From Amphritea sp. (GTDB taxonomy: Bacteria > Pseudomonadota > Gammaproteobacteria > Pseudomonadales > Nitrincolaceae), in the NCBI GenBank assembly GCA_024679635.1, contig JAIBDA010000098.1:1-5095 (forward strand): 5,095 nucleotides of DNA. The letters run 5' to 3'. Each line of letters begins with the position of its first letter. Position 1 is the first letter of the stretch. Below the pieces are notes generated by a model, which saw only the letters and a list, made by a program, of their open reading frames with translations, did not search any database and was not told where the DNA came from. The position numbers and the translations under genes are program-made. Positions 1 to 5,095 of this stretch are shown piece by piece.

Positions 1-44
1 AGTACGTTCAGATAAGGGTCTTGTAACGATTGCCCTTTTGACAT
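1..44 (-). CDS. hfq: RNA chaperone Hfq, N-terminal fragment (cut by window edge)
   Basis: Only the first 14 codons and two bases of the next are present, reading MSKGQSLQDPYLNV. This is the conserved N-terminal start of gammaproteobacterial Hfq (E. coli and Pseudomonas begin almost identically, with SLQDP followed by F/Y-L-N). Hfq is a hexameric Sm-like protein that binds U-rich and A-rich RNA and pairs small RNAs with mRNAs. None of the Sm-fold core is inside the window, so the function rests on the N-terminal match and on its place immediately after miaA, the usual gammaproteobacterial order. The ATG at 44-42 is preceded by a strong Shine-Dalgarno (GGAAGGAG) with 6-base spacing. The 119-base gap from miaA is the longest intergenic region in the window and holds promoter-like and structured elements, so hfq is probably transcribed partly on its own. 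Confidence 0.93.
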   Translation of the reverse strand, partial: MSKGQSLQDPYLNV

Positions 45-45
45 T

Positions 46-58
46 GGAAGCTCCTTCC
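46..58 (-). promoter_or_regulatory. hfq Shine-Dalgarno folded into a small hairpin
   Basis: On the minus strand the bases just before the hfq ATG read GGAAG-GAG-CTTCC: a perfect 5-bp inverted repeat with a 3-base loop, ending one base before the start codon. The Shine-Dalgarno GGAAGGAG (58-51) makes up the whole 5' arm and the loop. The ribosome site is therefore very strong but could be partly hidden in the folded mRNA. The repeat is directly visible; any effect on translation is inference. In E. coli, Hfq represses its own translation through the leader, so a control role is plausible, but the short stem may simply melt. Confidence 0.6.
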
Positions 59-103
59 TAAGAGTAAGTGATGCACTGCAGAACTGCTAAAACGAATAAC
101 ACC

Positions 104-162
104 GCAATACAAAATGCTGCCACCAAAAAGTCGTGCAGCCCAAAAAATAAAATCAGTATTGC
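104..162 (-). repeat. Nested inverted repeats in the hfq leader
   Basis: In the miaA-hfq gap, GTATTGC at 156-162 and GCAATAC at 104-110 form a perfect 7-bp inverted repeat. Inside it, GCTGC at 116-120 and GCAGC at 135-139 form a second perfect 5-bp repeat, which extends by two more pairs (122-123 with 133-134) across a one-base bulge, leaving a 9-base loop containing a T run in the RNA sense. A U-rich tract (TTTTATTTTTT in the RNA sense, 152-142) lies between the outer and inner 5' arms. Such a nested arrangement could fold as a two-part stem in a transcript reading from miaA into hfq. No T run follows the outer 3' arm, so this is not a normal intrinsic terminator. Confidence 0.45.
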
Positions 163-193
163 ATTATATAATGGTCCCTTCCAACAATTTCAA
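163..193 (-). promoter_or_regulatory. Candidate sigma-70 promoter for hfq inside the miaA 3' end
   Basis: A perfect TATAAT (168-163, minus strand) overlaps the miaA stop codon, with TTGAAA (193-188, 5 of 6 matches to TTGACA) upstream. The spacing to TATAAT is 19 bases. Using the overlapping hexamer TATATA (170-165) instead gives the ideal 17 bases with a weaker -10. Transcription would begin near 153-156, leaving an hfq leader of about 110 bases. In E. coli, hfq promoters also lie within miaA, which supports the placement. Start-site data are absent, and AT-rich stop regions produce such matches by chance. Confidence 0.4.
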
Positions 194-1132
194 GGCATTA
201 TTGGTTAAATTCGGGTCAGTGGGTTCAATATGGTGCAGATTATCCCAACTACGTAGCCAGGTAATCTGTCTTTTAGCCAGCTGTCGCGTTGCTATGACAG
301 ACTTTTCAATCATCGTGTCGTAGCCCCAGGTCCCTGCAAAAAATTCCCACATCTGTCGATAACCAACACAGCGAACAGAGGGCATCTGCAGATTCAGGTC
401 GCCCCGATTCCAAAGCGCCCTCACTTCTTCTTCAAATCCCTGTTCAAGCATAATCTGAAAACGCTTTTCAATCCGTTCATGGATTGTTTTACGCTCCTGC
501 GGCATAACGCATATTTGACTAATATTATAGGGGAGCTGCTGCTTTTGCTGCTCCTGCCACAACTCAGTCATTGAACGCCCCGTCAGCTCATAAACTTCAA
601 GCGCGCGTTGCATCCGTTGTGGATCATTCGGATGTATCCGCTGTGCGGCAACAGGATCTACCTGCTGCAATCTTTTATGCAGACTGTCCCAGCCATGCAG
701 CTCCGCTTCGTCAACCAACCGATCACGGATTGCCTGATTCGCCTGGGGCAGTGTTGCTAACCCCTTTAACAGCGCCTGGTAGTACAGCATAGTGCCGCCA
801 ACCAACAATGGAATTTTACCGGCAGCGCTAATGTCAGCCATCTCACGCAGAGCATCCACACGAAAATCTGCCGCAGAGTAACTTTCTGCAGGATCGAGTA
901 TATCCACCAGTTTGTGAGGGTAGCGGGAAAGAAACTCAGCATCAGGCGTCGCTGTGCCGATATTCATATCCCGATAGATCATCGCCGAATCGACGCTGAT
1001 AATTTCACAGGGCAGGCGATCATATAGCTCCATTGCCAGATCGGTTTTACCCGAAGCGGTCGGCCCCATCAGAAATATAGCCGGGGGATGTTGCTGATTA
1101 TTCAAATTATTGACCCCGCATAAACAGACCAT
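164..1132 (-). CDS. miaA: tRNA dimethylallyltransferase MiaA
   Basis: MiaA transfers the dimethylallyl group of dimethylallyl diphosphate to N6 of adenosine 37 in tRNAs reading codons that begin with U, giving i6A, which MiaB converts to ms2i6A. The 322-residue frame shows the family motifs in order: P-loop GPTASGKT (23-30), ISVDSA (45-50) with the active-site Asp48, YSAADF (85-90), [10 protein letters not shown] (109-118), the tRNA-contacting [14 protein letters not shown] (167-180), RCVGYRQMW (254-262) and [14 protein letters not shown] (280-293). Length matches E. coli MiaA (316). The ATG used here lies inside the end of mutL, overlapping it by 26 bases, and has no clear Shine-Dalgarno. 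An in-frame TTG at 1105-1103, one base after the mutL stop and 8 bases after GGGG, gives 313 residues and an N-terminus nearer to E. coli and Pseudomonas MiaA; it may be the true start. A short Gln-rich run (WQEQQKQQ, 192-199) lies in the variable loop after the HPNDPQR helix. Translation is probably coupled to mutL. Confidence 0.97.
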   Translation of the reverse strand: MVCLCGVNNLNNQQHPPAIFLMGPTASGKTDLAMELYDRLPCEIISVDSAMIYRDMNIGTATPDAEFLSRYPHKLVDILDPAESYSAADFRVDALREMADISAAGKIPLLVGGTMLYYQALLKGLATLPQANQAIRDRLVDEAELHGWDSLHKRLQQVDPVAAQRIHPNDPQRMQRALEVYELTGRSMTELWQEQQKQQLPYNISQICVMPQERKTIHERIEKRFQIMLEQGFEEEVRALWNRGDLNLQMPSVRCVGYRQMWEFFAGTWGYDTMIEKSVIATRQLAKRQITWLRSWDNLHHIEPTDPNLTNNALKLLEGTII

Positions 1133-3002
1133 CGAGGTCGTTCATCGACATCTGAGTCCAGGTAGGGCGGCCGTGGTTACACTGACCACTGCGCTCGGTC
1201 TGTTCCATATCACGTAACAGAGCATTCATCTCAGGGATGCTCAGTTGTCGATTGGCCCGGACGGACCCATGGCAGGCCATAGTCGCCAGCAACTCATTGG
1301 TATGTTCCTGGATTTTCTGACTGGTGCCAAACTGCACCATATCCCCCAGTACATCGAGGATCAGCTTACTAACATCGGCACTGGCAAGAGAGACTGGCAA
1401 TTGTCGAATCACCAGCGTTTCTTCGCCCATTCGGGCTATTTCAAACCCCAGTTTAGCGAAAACCTCAGCCCGTTCTTCGGCACAGTCCGCTTCTGCGGAA
1501 CTGACCGCCATACTTACCGGTACCAGCAACGGCTGGCTGCGCACACCTTCAGCCTCATAAGCAAGTTTCATACGTTCATAAACCACCCGTTCATGGGCTG
1601 CATGCATATCAACTACGACTAGCCCTGCATCATTCTGCGCCAGAATAAACACCCCATGCAGCTGAGCAATAGCGTAACCTAATGGCGGGCACTCCCCGTT
1701 ATCTGTCTCGGCCAGCGATCCGCTCTGCCCCTCCAGCCCCGAATTCTGTTGCGGATGCAACGCAGCATACCCCGAGATCTGTTCACGAACCTGCCCCACC
1801 GACGGACGATCAGACTGGTAGCTATTATGGGTCGAAAAACCTGAGCCTGGCGCACCCCCTATATCCCGTTGTAACTGGTGCAGAGGCATCCGACTCTGTT
1901 CAAAACTTTGCTGTGACACCGCCTGCCCAGGTGCTGCGCTCAACATCGCACCGGCTGCCGCGCCAGAAATTGCGGGTTCAAGCCCCTGCTCCGGGCGAAT
2001 ATCGGCAATCACTCTATGAGTGGTACGGAAAATAAAATCATGAACCAGGCGAGTCTCGCGAAAACGCACCTCGTGTTTAGTCGGATGCACGTTAACATCC
2101 ACCAGCTTCGGGTCCAACTCCATATACAACACATAGGCGGGGTGACGACCATGATAAAGAACATCCTGATACGCCTGACGCAATGCATGCGCCACCACCT
2201 TATCGCGGATAATCCGGCCGTTCACAAAGAAATACTGCAGATCGGCCTGACTACGTGAGAATGTCGGCAAGCCAACCCAGCCCCACAACCTCAAACCCGA
2301 TGCCTCAGCACTGACATCCACTTTCATCGCATTTTCAATAAACGCAGGAGACAACAGGGAGGCTATGCGCCGCTCCTGCTCAGCATCTGTACCCGCAGGC
2401 CGCAGCTGATGAATCACTTTCTGGTTATGCCGCAGCGTAAAACCGACATCAAATCGGCTTAGCGCCATTCGTTTAACCACCTCTTCCAGGTGCTTAAACT
2501 CAGTTTTTTCTGTTTTAAGAAATTTACGTCTGGCGGGGGTGTTAAAGAACAGGTCTCGCACTTCAACGGTTGAGCCCTGTGGATGAGCCGCCGGTGATAC
2601 CTCAGCGATCATATCCCGACCTTCGGTCAGCACTTGCCAGCCAGCATCCTGATCTGCAGTTCTTGAAGTCAACGTCAGACGAGACACAGAACTCACCGAA
2701 GCAAGAGCCTCACCTCGAAATCCAAGGCTCTGTACTGCTTCAAGATCGTCCAGATTACGTATCTTACTGGTTGCATGACGACTCAGCGCTAATGACAGAT
2801 CATCTTTCTCGATGCCCTGACCATCATCTCGCAGCCGAATCAGTTTAACCCCACCCTGCTCGACATCTAATTCTATTCGGCTCGCGCCCGCATCAAGACT
2901 GTTTTCCAGTATCTCTTTAACCACTGAAGCAGGGCGTTCAACAACTTCACCAGCAGCGATCTGGTTCGCCAGTCGCGGTGTTAGCAGATGTATTCGGGAC
3001 AT
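1107..3002 (-). CDS. mutL: DNA mismatch repair protein MutL (with endonuclease motif)
   Basis: MutL is the dimeric ATPase that links mismatch-bound MutS to strand nicking and removal. The 631-residue protein starts with a GHKL ATPase domain: [13 protein letters not shown] (12-24), catalytic Glu30 and Asn34 in the [12 protein letters not shown] segment, DDGQG (59-63), GFRGEAL (94-100), [10 protein letters not shown] (153-162). The second N-terminal domain carries the VNGRIIRD segment (260-267) and [13 protein letters not shown] with Lys309. A linker of about 100 residues rich in Ala, Gly, Ser and Gln (roughly 336-437) leads to the dimerization domain (438-631). Unlike E. coli MutL, this domain has DMHA-x2-E-x4-E (465-476), ACHGSVR (576-582), CNHGRP (608-613) and a terminal FMRG (627-630): the metal-binding endonuclease signature, with Met for Gln as in Pseudomonas MutL. 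QPLLVP (490-495) fits the beta-clamp binding motif. The ATG start lies 31 bases after the amiB stop with no clear Shine-Dalgarno, but the N-terminus aligns with E. coli to within one residue. Confidence 0.98.
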   Translation of the reverse strand: MSRIHLLTPRLANQIAAGEVVERPASVVKEILENSLDAGASRIELDVEQGGVKLIRLRDDGQGIEKDDLSLALSRHATSKIRNLDDLEAVQSLGFRGEALASVSSVSRLTLTSRTADQDAGWQVLTEGRDMIAEVSPAAHPQGSTVEVRDLFFNTPARRKFLKTEKTEFKHLEEVVKRMALSRFDVGFTLRHNQKVIHQLRPAGTDAEQERRIASLLSPAFIENAMKVDVSAEASGLRLWGWVGLPTFSRSQADLQYFFVNGRIIRDKVVAHALRQAYQDVLYHGRHPAYVLYMELDPKLVDVNVHPTKHEVRFRETRLVHDFIFRTTHRVIADIRPEQGLEPAISGAAAGAMLSAAPGQAVSQQSFEQSRMPLHQLQRDIGGAPGSGFSTHNSYQSDRPSVGQVREQISGYAALHPQQNSGLEGQSGSLAETDNGECPPLGYAIAQLHGVFILAQNDAGLVVVDMHAAHERVVYERMKLAYEAEGVRSQPLLVPVSMAVSSAEADCAEERAEVFAKLGFEIARMGEETLVIRQLPVSLASADVSKLILDVLGDMVQFGTSQKIQEHTNELLATMACHGSVRANRQLSIPEMNALLRDMEQTERSGQCNHGRPTWTQMSMNDLDGLFMRGQ

Positions 3003-3033
3003 AAATTTATGAGTTTCGTATAAGTATAAATAG

Positions 3034-4398
3034 TTAGCTGGCCGGAATTTTCAGCACCTGACCTATCTGAATATGGTCAGCATTTCTGAGTCCGTTTACC
3101 TTTCGCAGAGCGGTCAACGATACACCGTTCCTGCTAGCAATAACAGAGAGCGTATCCCCTCTCATTACCTTGTAGCGGGAGGGTATCGACTTAGAACTTC
3201 CCCGCCCCTCTTTCTGCCAGGCCAACCAGGTTAACGCCGGTGGTTTAGCTGAAAAGTGCGCCTTGATACCCGTAAAAATAGCCTTAGCCATCTTTCGCTG
3301 ATAGGCCTTAGATTTAAGCTTAGCAGCCTCATCAGGATTGGTAATAAAACCGGTCTCAACCAGAATTGATGGAATATCCGGAGACTTAAGCACTACAAAT
3401 CCAGCCTGCTCTACCTGCTTTTTATGCATTTTCGCAAACCGACCCATATTACGGTGAATACTGTGAGCAATTTGACGGCTATCACTGCGACTGGCCGTCA
3501 TCGACATATCCAGCAATACCTTGGCGAGTACATCATCTTTATCTTCAAGACTTACACTGCCCACGCCACCAATCAGGTCCGCACTGTTCTCTTTTTGCGC
3601 CAGCCATCGACCCATTTCACTACTGGCCCCCCTGGGCGACAAAACCCAAACAGACGCCCCTTTAGCTCGTTTATCTTTAAAACCATCGGCGTGAATTGAG
3701 ACAAACATATCCGCATTCATCTTTCGAGCCCGCTGGGTACGGCTTCGAAGACTAATATAGTAGTCCCCATCCCGGGTTAGCTTAGGCTTAAAACCCCGTT
3801 CTTTTGCTAGCAACGCTTTCAGTTCCCGGGCGATGCCCAGTACAACGGTTTTCTCTTTTACCCGGCCCGGTCCGATCGCTCCGGGATCTTCACCACCGTG
3901 CCCGGCATCAATAGCGATAATAATATCCCGCAAGGTTGTTGGGTCGTTTGATGATGCTATAGCTGTTTTTTGTGGAATCTGTTCCGAAACTTCACGATAC
4001 AGATCAAGTACTAAGCGATGGCCATACTGATTATTGGGCTTAAGTGCAAAGCTCTTTGGCTTTACCGCTTCTTTAAGATCAAGCACGATACGCAGATCTT
4101 TACCCCCGTTACGGGAGCCGGACCGCATGATAGAAATAGGACTCTTACTCAGGTCAACGGCAGCCAGATCTGATAATAGCTTTGCCCCGGACAGGTCAAG
4201 TACAATCCGATCAGGTTGTTTTAGCGTAAAGAGTTTATGCTGAACCGCTCCAGAAAGATCAAACACCAGACGAGCATGATCCGGCGCAATCCAGACCCGC
4301 ACATTATGCACCTCCATCGCGTAACTATTCGCCACCAACAACCAGCAGCTAAGCAGCACCAAAAAAGTACCTAAACGTCGCATTATTCTGTTTATCAT
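3034..4398 (-). CDS. amiB: N-acetylmuramoyl-L-alanine amidase AmiB (AMIN, Amidase_3, LysM)
   Basis: This periplasmic zinc hydrolase cuts the amide bond between N-acetylmuramic acid and the stem peptide to split septal peptidoglycan at division; in E. coli, EnvC activates AmiB. Numbering from the ATG at 4398 (454 residues): an export signal with Arg7-Arg8, a hydrophobic core and likely cleavage after SYA (27); an AMIN domain (about 28-134), which directs such enzymes to the division site; a short linker; and a catalytic Amidase_3 domain (about 158-382). Zinc ligands are His167 (DAGHGG), Glu182 (RVKEK) and His236 (SIHAD), and the catalytic Glu348 lies in VETGF. The insert around 272-305, with [17 protein letters not shown], corresponds to the autoinhibitory helix of the AmiB/AmiC family. 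A single LysM domain (about 409-452, [13 protein letters not shown] to IGQVLKIP) binds peptidoglycan. The start is uncertain: GTG at 4401 directly precedes the ATG, another ATG lies at 4383, and only a weak AGG is found upstream. It follows tsaE by about 60 bases and probably shares its transcript. Confidence 0.96.
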   Translation of the reverse strand: MINRIMRRLGTFLVLLSCWLLVANSYAMEVHNVRVWIAPDHARLVFDLSGAVQHKLFTLKQPDRIVLDLSGAKLLSDLAAVDLSKSPISIMRSGSRNGGKDLRIVLDLKEAVKPKSFALKPNNQYGHRLVLDLYREVSEQIPQKTAIASSNDPTTLRDIIIAIDAGHGGEDPGAIGPGRVKEKTVVLGIARELKALLAKERGFKPKLTRDGDYYISLRSRTQRARKMNADMFVSIHADGFKDKRAKGASVWVLSPRGASSEMGRWLAQKENSADLIGGVGSVSLEDKDDVLAKVLLDMSMTASRSDSRQIAHSIHRNMGRFAKMHKKQVEQAGFVVLKSPDIPSILVETGFITNPDEAAKLKSKAYQRKMAKAIFTGIKAHFSAKPPALTWLAWQKEGRGSSKSIPSRYKVMRGDTLSVIASRNGVSLTALRKVNGLRNADHIQIGQVLKIPAS

Positions 4399-4462
4399 CA
4401 CGCGATTAAAACCTGAATCCGTTACAACACATAGACAGCCAACACCATTATCGCTTTAATTA

Positions 4463-4936
4463 TCAGTCAGTTTTTAGCTTATCGGCCAGTTGCCGGCCTT
4501 TTTCAGTCTGCGGATGCCAGTTTATTCTTCGCCCTAACTGTTCAACCGAAATATTCAGTAACAGATCAGCCACCGGCAACACACCTTCACCCCGTTCAGG
4601 CCACTCAATCAGGCAAATACTTTCATCAGTGAAATAGTCCCGAATGCCCAAATACTCCAACTCTTCGGGATCACCCAGACGATAGAGATCAAAATGAAAC
4701 ACCGTCCGGTCGCCTAATTCATAAGGCTCAACCAGTGTATAAGTGGGACTCTTAACAGAACCTTGATGACCAAATCCCCGCAATACTCCACGGCTCAGGG
4801 TCGTTTTCCCCATACCCAGATCACCGTTGAGAAAGATGACTTCTCCCCCTTCAGCAAACTGCGCCAATGCTTTTCCAAAGGCAACCATCGCGGCCTCATC
4901 GGCAACGAAAACACTATCTTTACTCTCTAACGGCAC
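4463..4936 (-). CDS. tsaE: tRNA t6A biosynthesis ATPase TsaE
   Basis: TsaE is the P-loop ATPase that works with TsaB and TsaD to transfer threonylcarbamoyl from TsaC-made threonylcarbamoyl-AMP to adenosine 37 of ANN-decoding tRNAs. From the GTG at 4936 the protein has 157 residues (E. coli TsaE has 153). It shows the Walker A GDLGMGKTT (38-46), SPTYTLVEPY (63-72) with the switch-like threonine, HFDLYRL with Asp83 (81-87), PEELEYLGIRDYF (90-102) and IEWPERGE with Trp112 (110-117), all typical of the family. A GTG three codons upstream (4945) would add MGR, but the AAGGG Shine-Dalgarno at 4949-4945 overlaps that codon and sits 8 bases before the GTG at 4936, so the latter is chosen. The gene follows nnr by 11 bases, the usual gammaproteobacterial order, and the ribosome site overlapping the nnr stop suggests translational coupling. 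Confidence 0.95.
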   Translation of the reverse strand: MPLESKDSVFVADEAAMVAFGKALAQFAEGGEVIFLNGDLGMGKTTLSRGVLRGFGHQGSVKSPTYTLVEPYELGDRTVFHFDLYRLGDPEELEYLGIRDYFTDESICLIEWPERGEGVLPVADLLLNISVEQLGRRINWHPQTEKGRQLADKLKTD

Positions 4937-4944
4937 TCTGCCCA

Positions 4945-4949
4945 CCCTT
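4945..4949 (-). promoter_or_regulatory. tsaE Shine-Dalgarno overlapping the nnr stop codon
   Basis: On the minus strand TAAGGG joins the nnr stop codon (TAA, 4950-4948) to an AAGGG Shine-Dalgarno (4949-4945), 8 bases before the GTG at 4936. This site decides the tsaE start: the more upstream GTG (4945-4943) touches the AAGGG and cannot use it. The arrangement suits a ribosome terminating on nnr and reinitiating on tsaE. Confidence 0.6.
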
Positions 4950-5095
4950 ACATACCATTAACTAACAAACGCAATTGTGCCAACAGATCAGTCGCTTGCA
5001 TACCTCGGGCGCCTTTTAGTTCTGCATTTCGATCTGCAGCGGCGCCATGCAACCATGCGCCTAATCGAGTAGCATCACCAGAGGACAGACCCTGA
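4948..5095 (-). CDS. nnr: NAD(P)H-hydrate repair enzyme Nnr (YjeF family), C-terminal fragment
   Basis: The last 48 codons of a gene enter from the right edge and end at TAA (4950-4948). The frame reads GLSSGDATRLGAWLHGAAADRN, then a GARGMQATDLLAQLR segment and a short tail. The pattern G-x-W-L-H-G-A-A-A-D followed by R-G-(M/L)-x-A-(T/S)-D-L-L is the C-terminal end of the ADP/ATP-dependent (S)-NAD(P)HX dehydratase domain, which restores hydrated nicotinamide cofactors. In gammaproteobacteria this domain is usually fused behind an NAD(P)HX epimerase domain (YjeF), and the gene lies directly upstream of tsaE, as here. Whether this copy is the fused form cannot be seen, because the N-terminal part and the catalytic residues lie outside the window. 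Confidence 0.88.
   Translation of the reverse strand, partial: QGLSSGDATRLGAWLHGAAADRNAELKGARGMQATDLLAQLRLLVNGM

Noticed and set aside
104..122. TGGCAG...TTGC on the minus strand in the hfq leader, resembling a sigma-54 promoter
   Set aside because: GG and GC are separated by 14 bases rather than the required 10, so the -24/-12 geometry is broken.
162..173. 12-base palindrome CATTATATAATG as a possible hairpin or operator
   Set aside because: As RNA it would give only about four A/T-rich pairs around a 4-base loop, and as DNA it is more simply explained by the TATAAT and stop-codon overlap. There is no matching second site nearby.
536..557. GCTGCT-rich run opposite the Gln-rich loop of MiaA as a possible microsatellite
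   Set aside because: Only short interrupted triplets encoding the QEQQKQQ loop; too short and imperfect to suggest slippage-based phase variation.
1245..1622. Open frame of 125 codons on the plus strand, plus several others of 65-117 codons at 114-323, 571-792, 1324-1560, 1682-2035, 2016-2258, 2570-2848, 3424-3699, 3833-4030 and 4034-4243
   Set aside because: All lie opposite strongly conserved minus-strand genes, show no recognisable domain, and have compositions expected of antisense frames. The frame at 114-323 also runs across the hfq leader into miaA without a convincing ribosome site.
3023..3028. TATACT on the minus strand just upstream of mutL as a possible -10
   Set aside because: No -35-like hexamer lies 16-18 bases upstream (AAAATT at 17). 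The spacer is short and AT-rich, so a chance match is likely.
4333..4347. LLSC in the AmiB signal region as a possible lipoprotein lipobox
   Set aside because: The hydrophobic stretch continues past the cysteine (WLLVA) to a normal SYA cleavage site, Leu at -2 is unfavourable, and this amidase family is soluble in the periplasm.
4483..4503. CGGC-CAGTT-GCCG followed by GGCC and a T run on the plus strand, looking like an intrinsic terminator
   Set aside because: The stem is only 4 bp, the T run is separated from it, and it lies antisense inside the end of tsaE with no plus-strand gene to terminate.

Overview
The window is a compact, single-direction stretch of bacterial chromosome. Every supported gene lies on the minus strand. 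In transcription order (right to left) they are: the 3' end of nnr (NAD(P)HX repair), tsaE (tRNA t6A synthesis), amiB (septal peptidoglycan amidase), mutL (mismatch repair), miaA (tRNA i6A synthesis) and the first 14 codons of hfq (RNA chaperone). This is the classic gammaproteobacterial 'amiB-mutL-miaA-hfq superoperon'. The proteins resemble those of E. coli and Pseudomonas throughout. The Hfq N-terminus, the MutL endonuclease motif and the MiaA N-terminus look more like Pseudomonas or marine Oceanospirillales-type gammaproteobacteria than enterics. That placement is inference from remembered homologues, not from a search.

Layout: 4948-5095 nnr 3' end; 4463-4936 tsaE, whose Shine-Dalgarno overlaps the nnr stop codon; 4399-4462 short spacer; 3034-4398 amiB; 3003-3033 a 31-base spacer; 1107-3002 mutL; 164-1132 miaA, which either overlaps the mutL end by 26 bases or starts from a TTG just after the mutL stop; 45-163 the hfq leader; 1-44 hfq 5' end. 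There is no gene-free stretch above 300 bases. I see no tRNA or rRNA gene, insertion sequence, CRISPR array, convincing rho-independent terminator or sign of horizontal transfer.

The genes do not form one pathway. TsaE and MiaA both serve modification of the tRNA anticodon loop: t6A at position 37 of ANN-decoding tRNAs and i6A at position 37 of UNN-decoding tRNAs. Nnr repairs damaged nicotinamide cofactors, AmiB splits septal peptidoglycan, MutL couples mismatch recognition to strand removal, and Hfq controls mRNA and sRNA. Their linkage is a long-conserved expression unit with internal promoters known in E. coli.

I do not find a previously undescribed system here. The points that merit a second look are the structured hfq leader (a Shine-Dalgarno hairpin, nested inverted repeats, and a TATAAT element over the miaA stop), the intact endonuclease signature in MutL, and unsettled start codons for miaA, tsaE and amiB.
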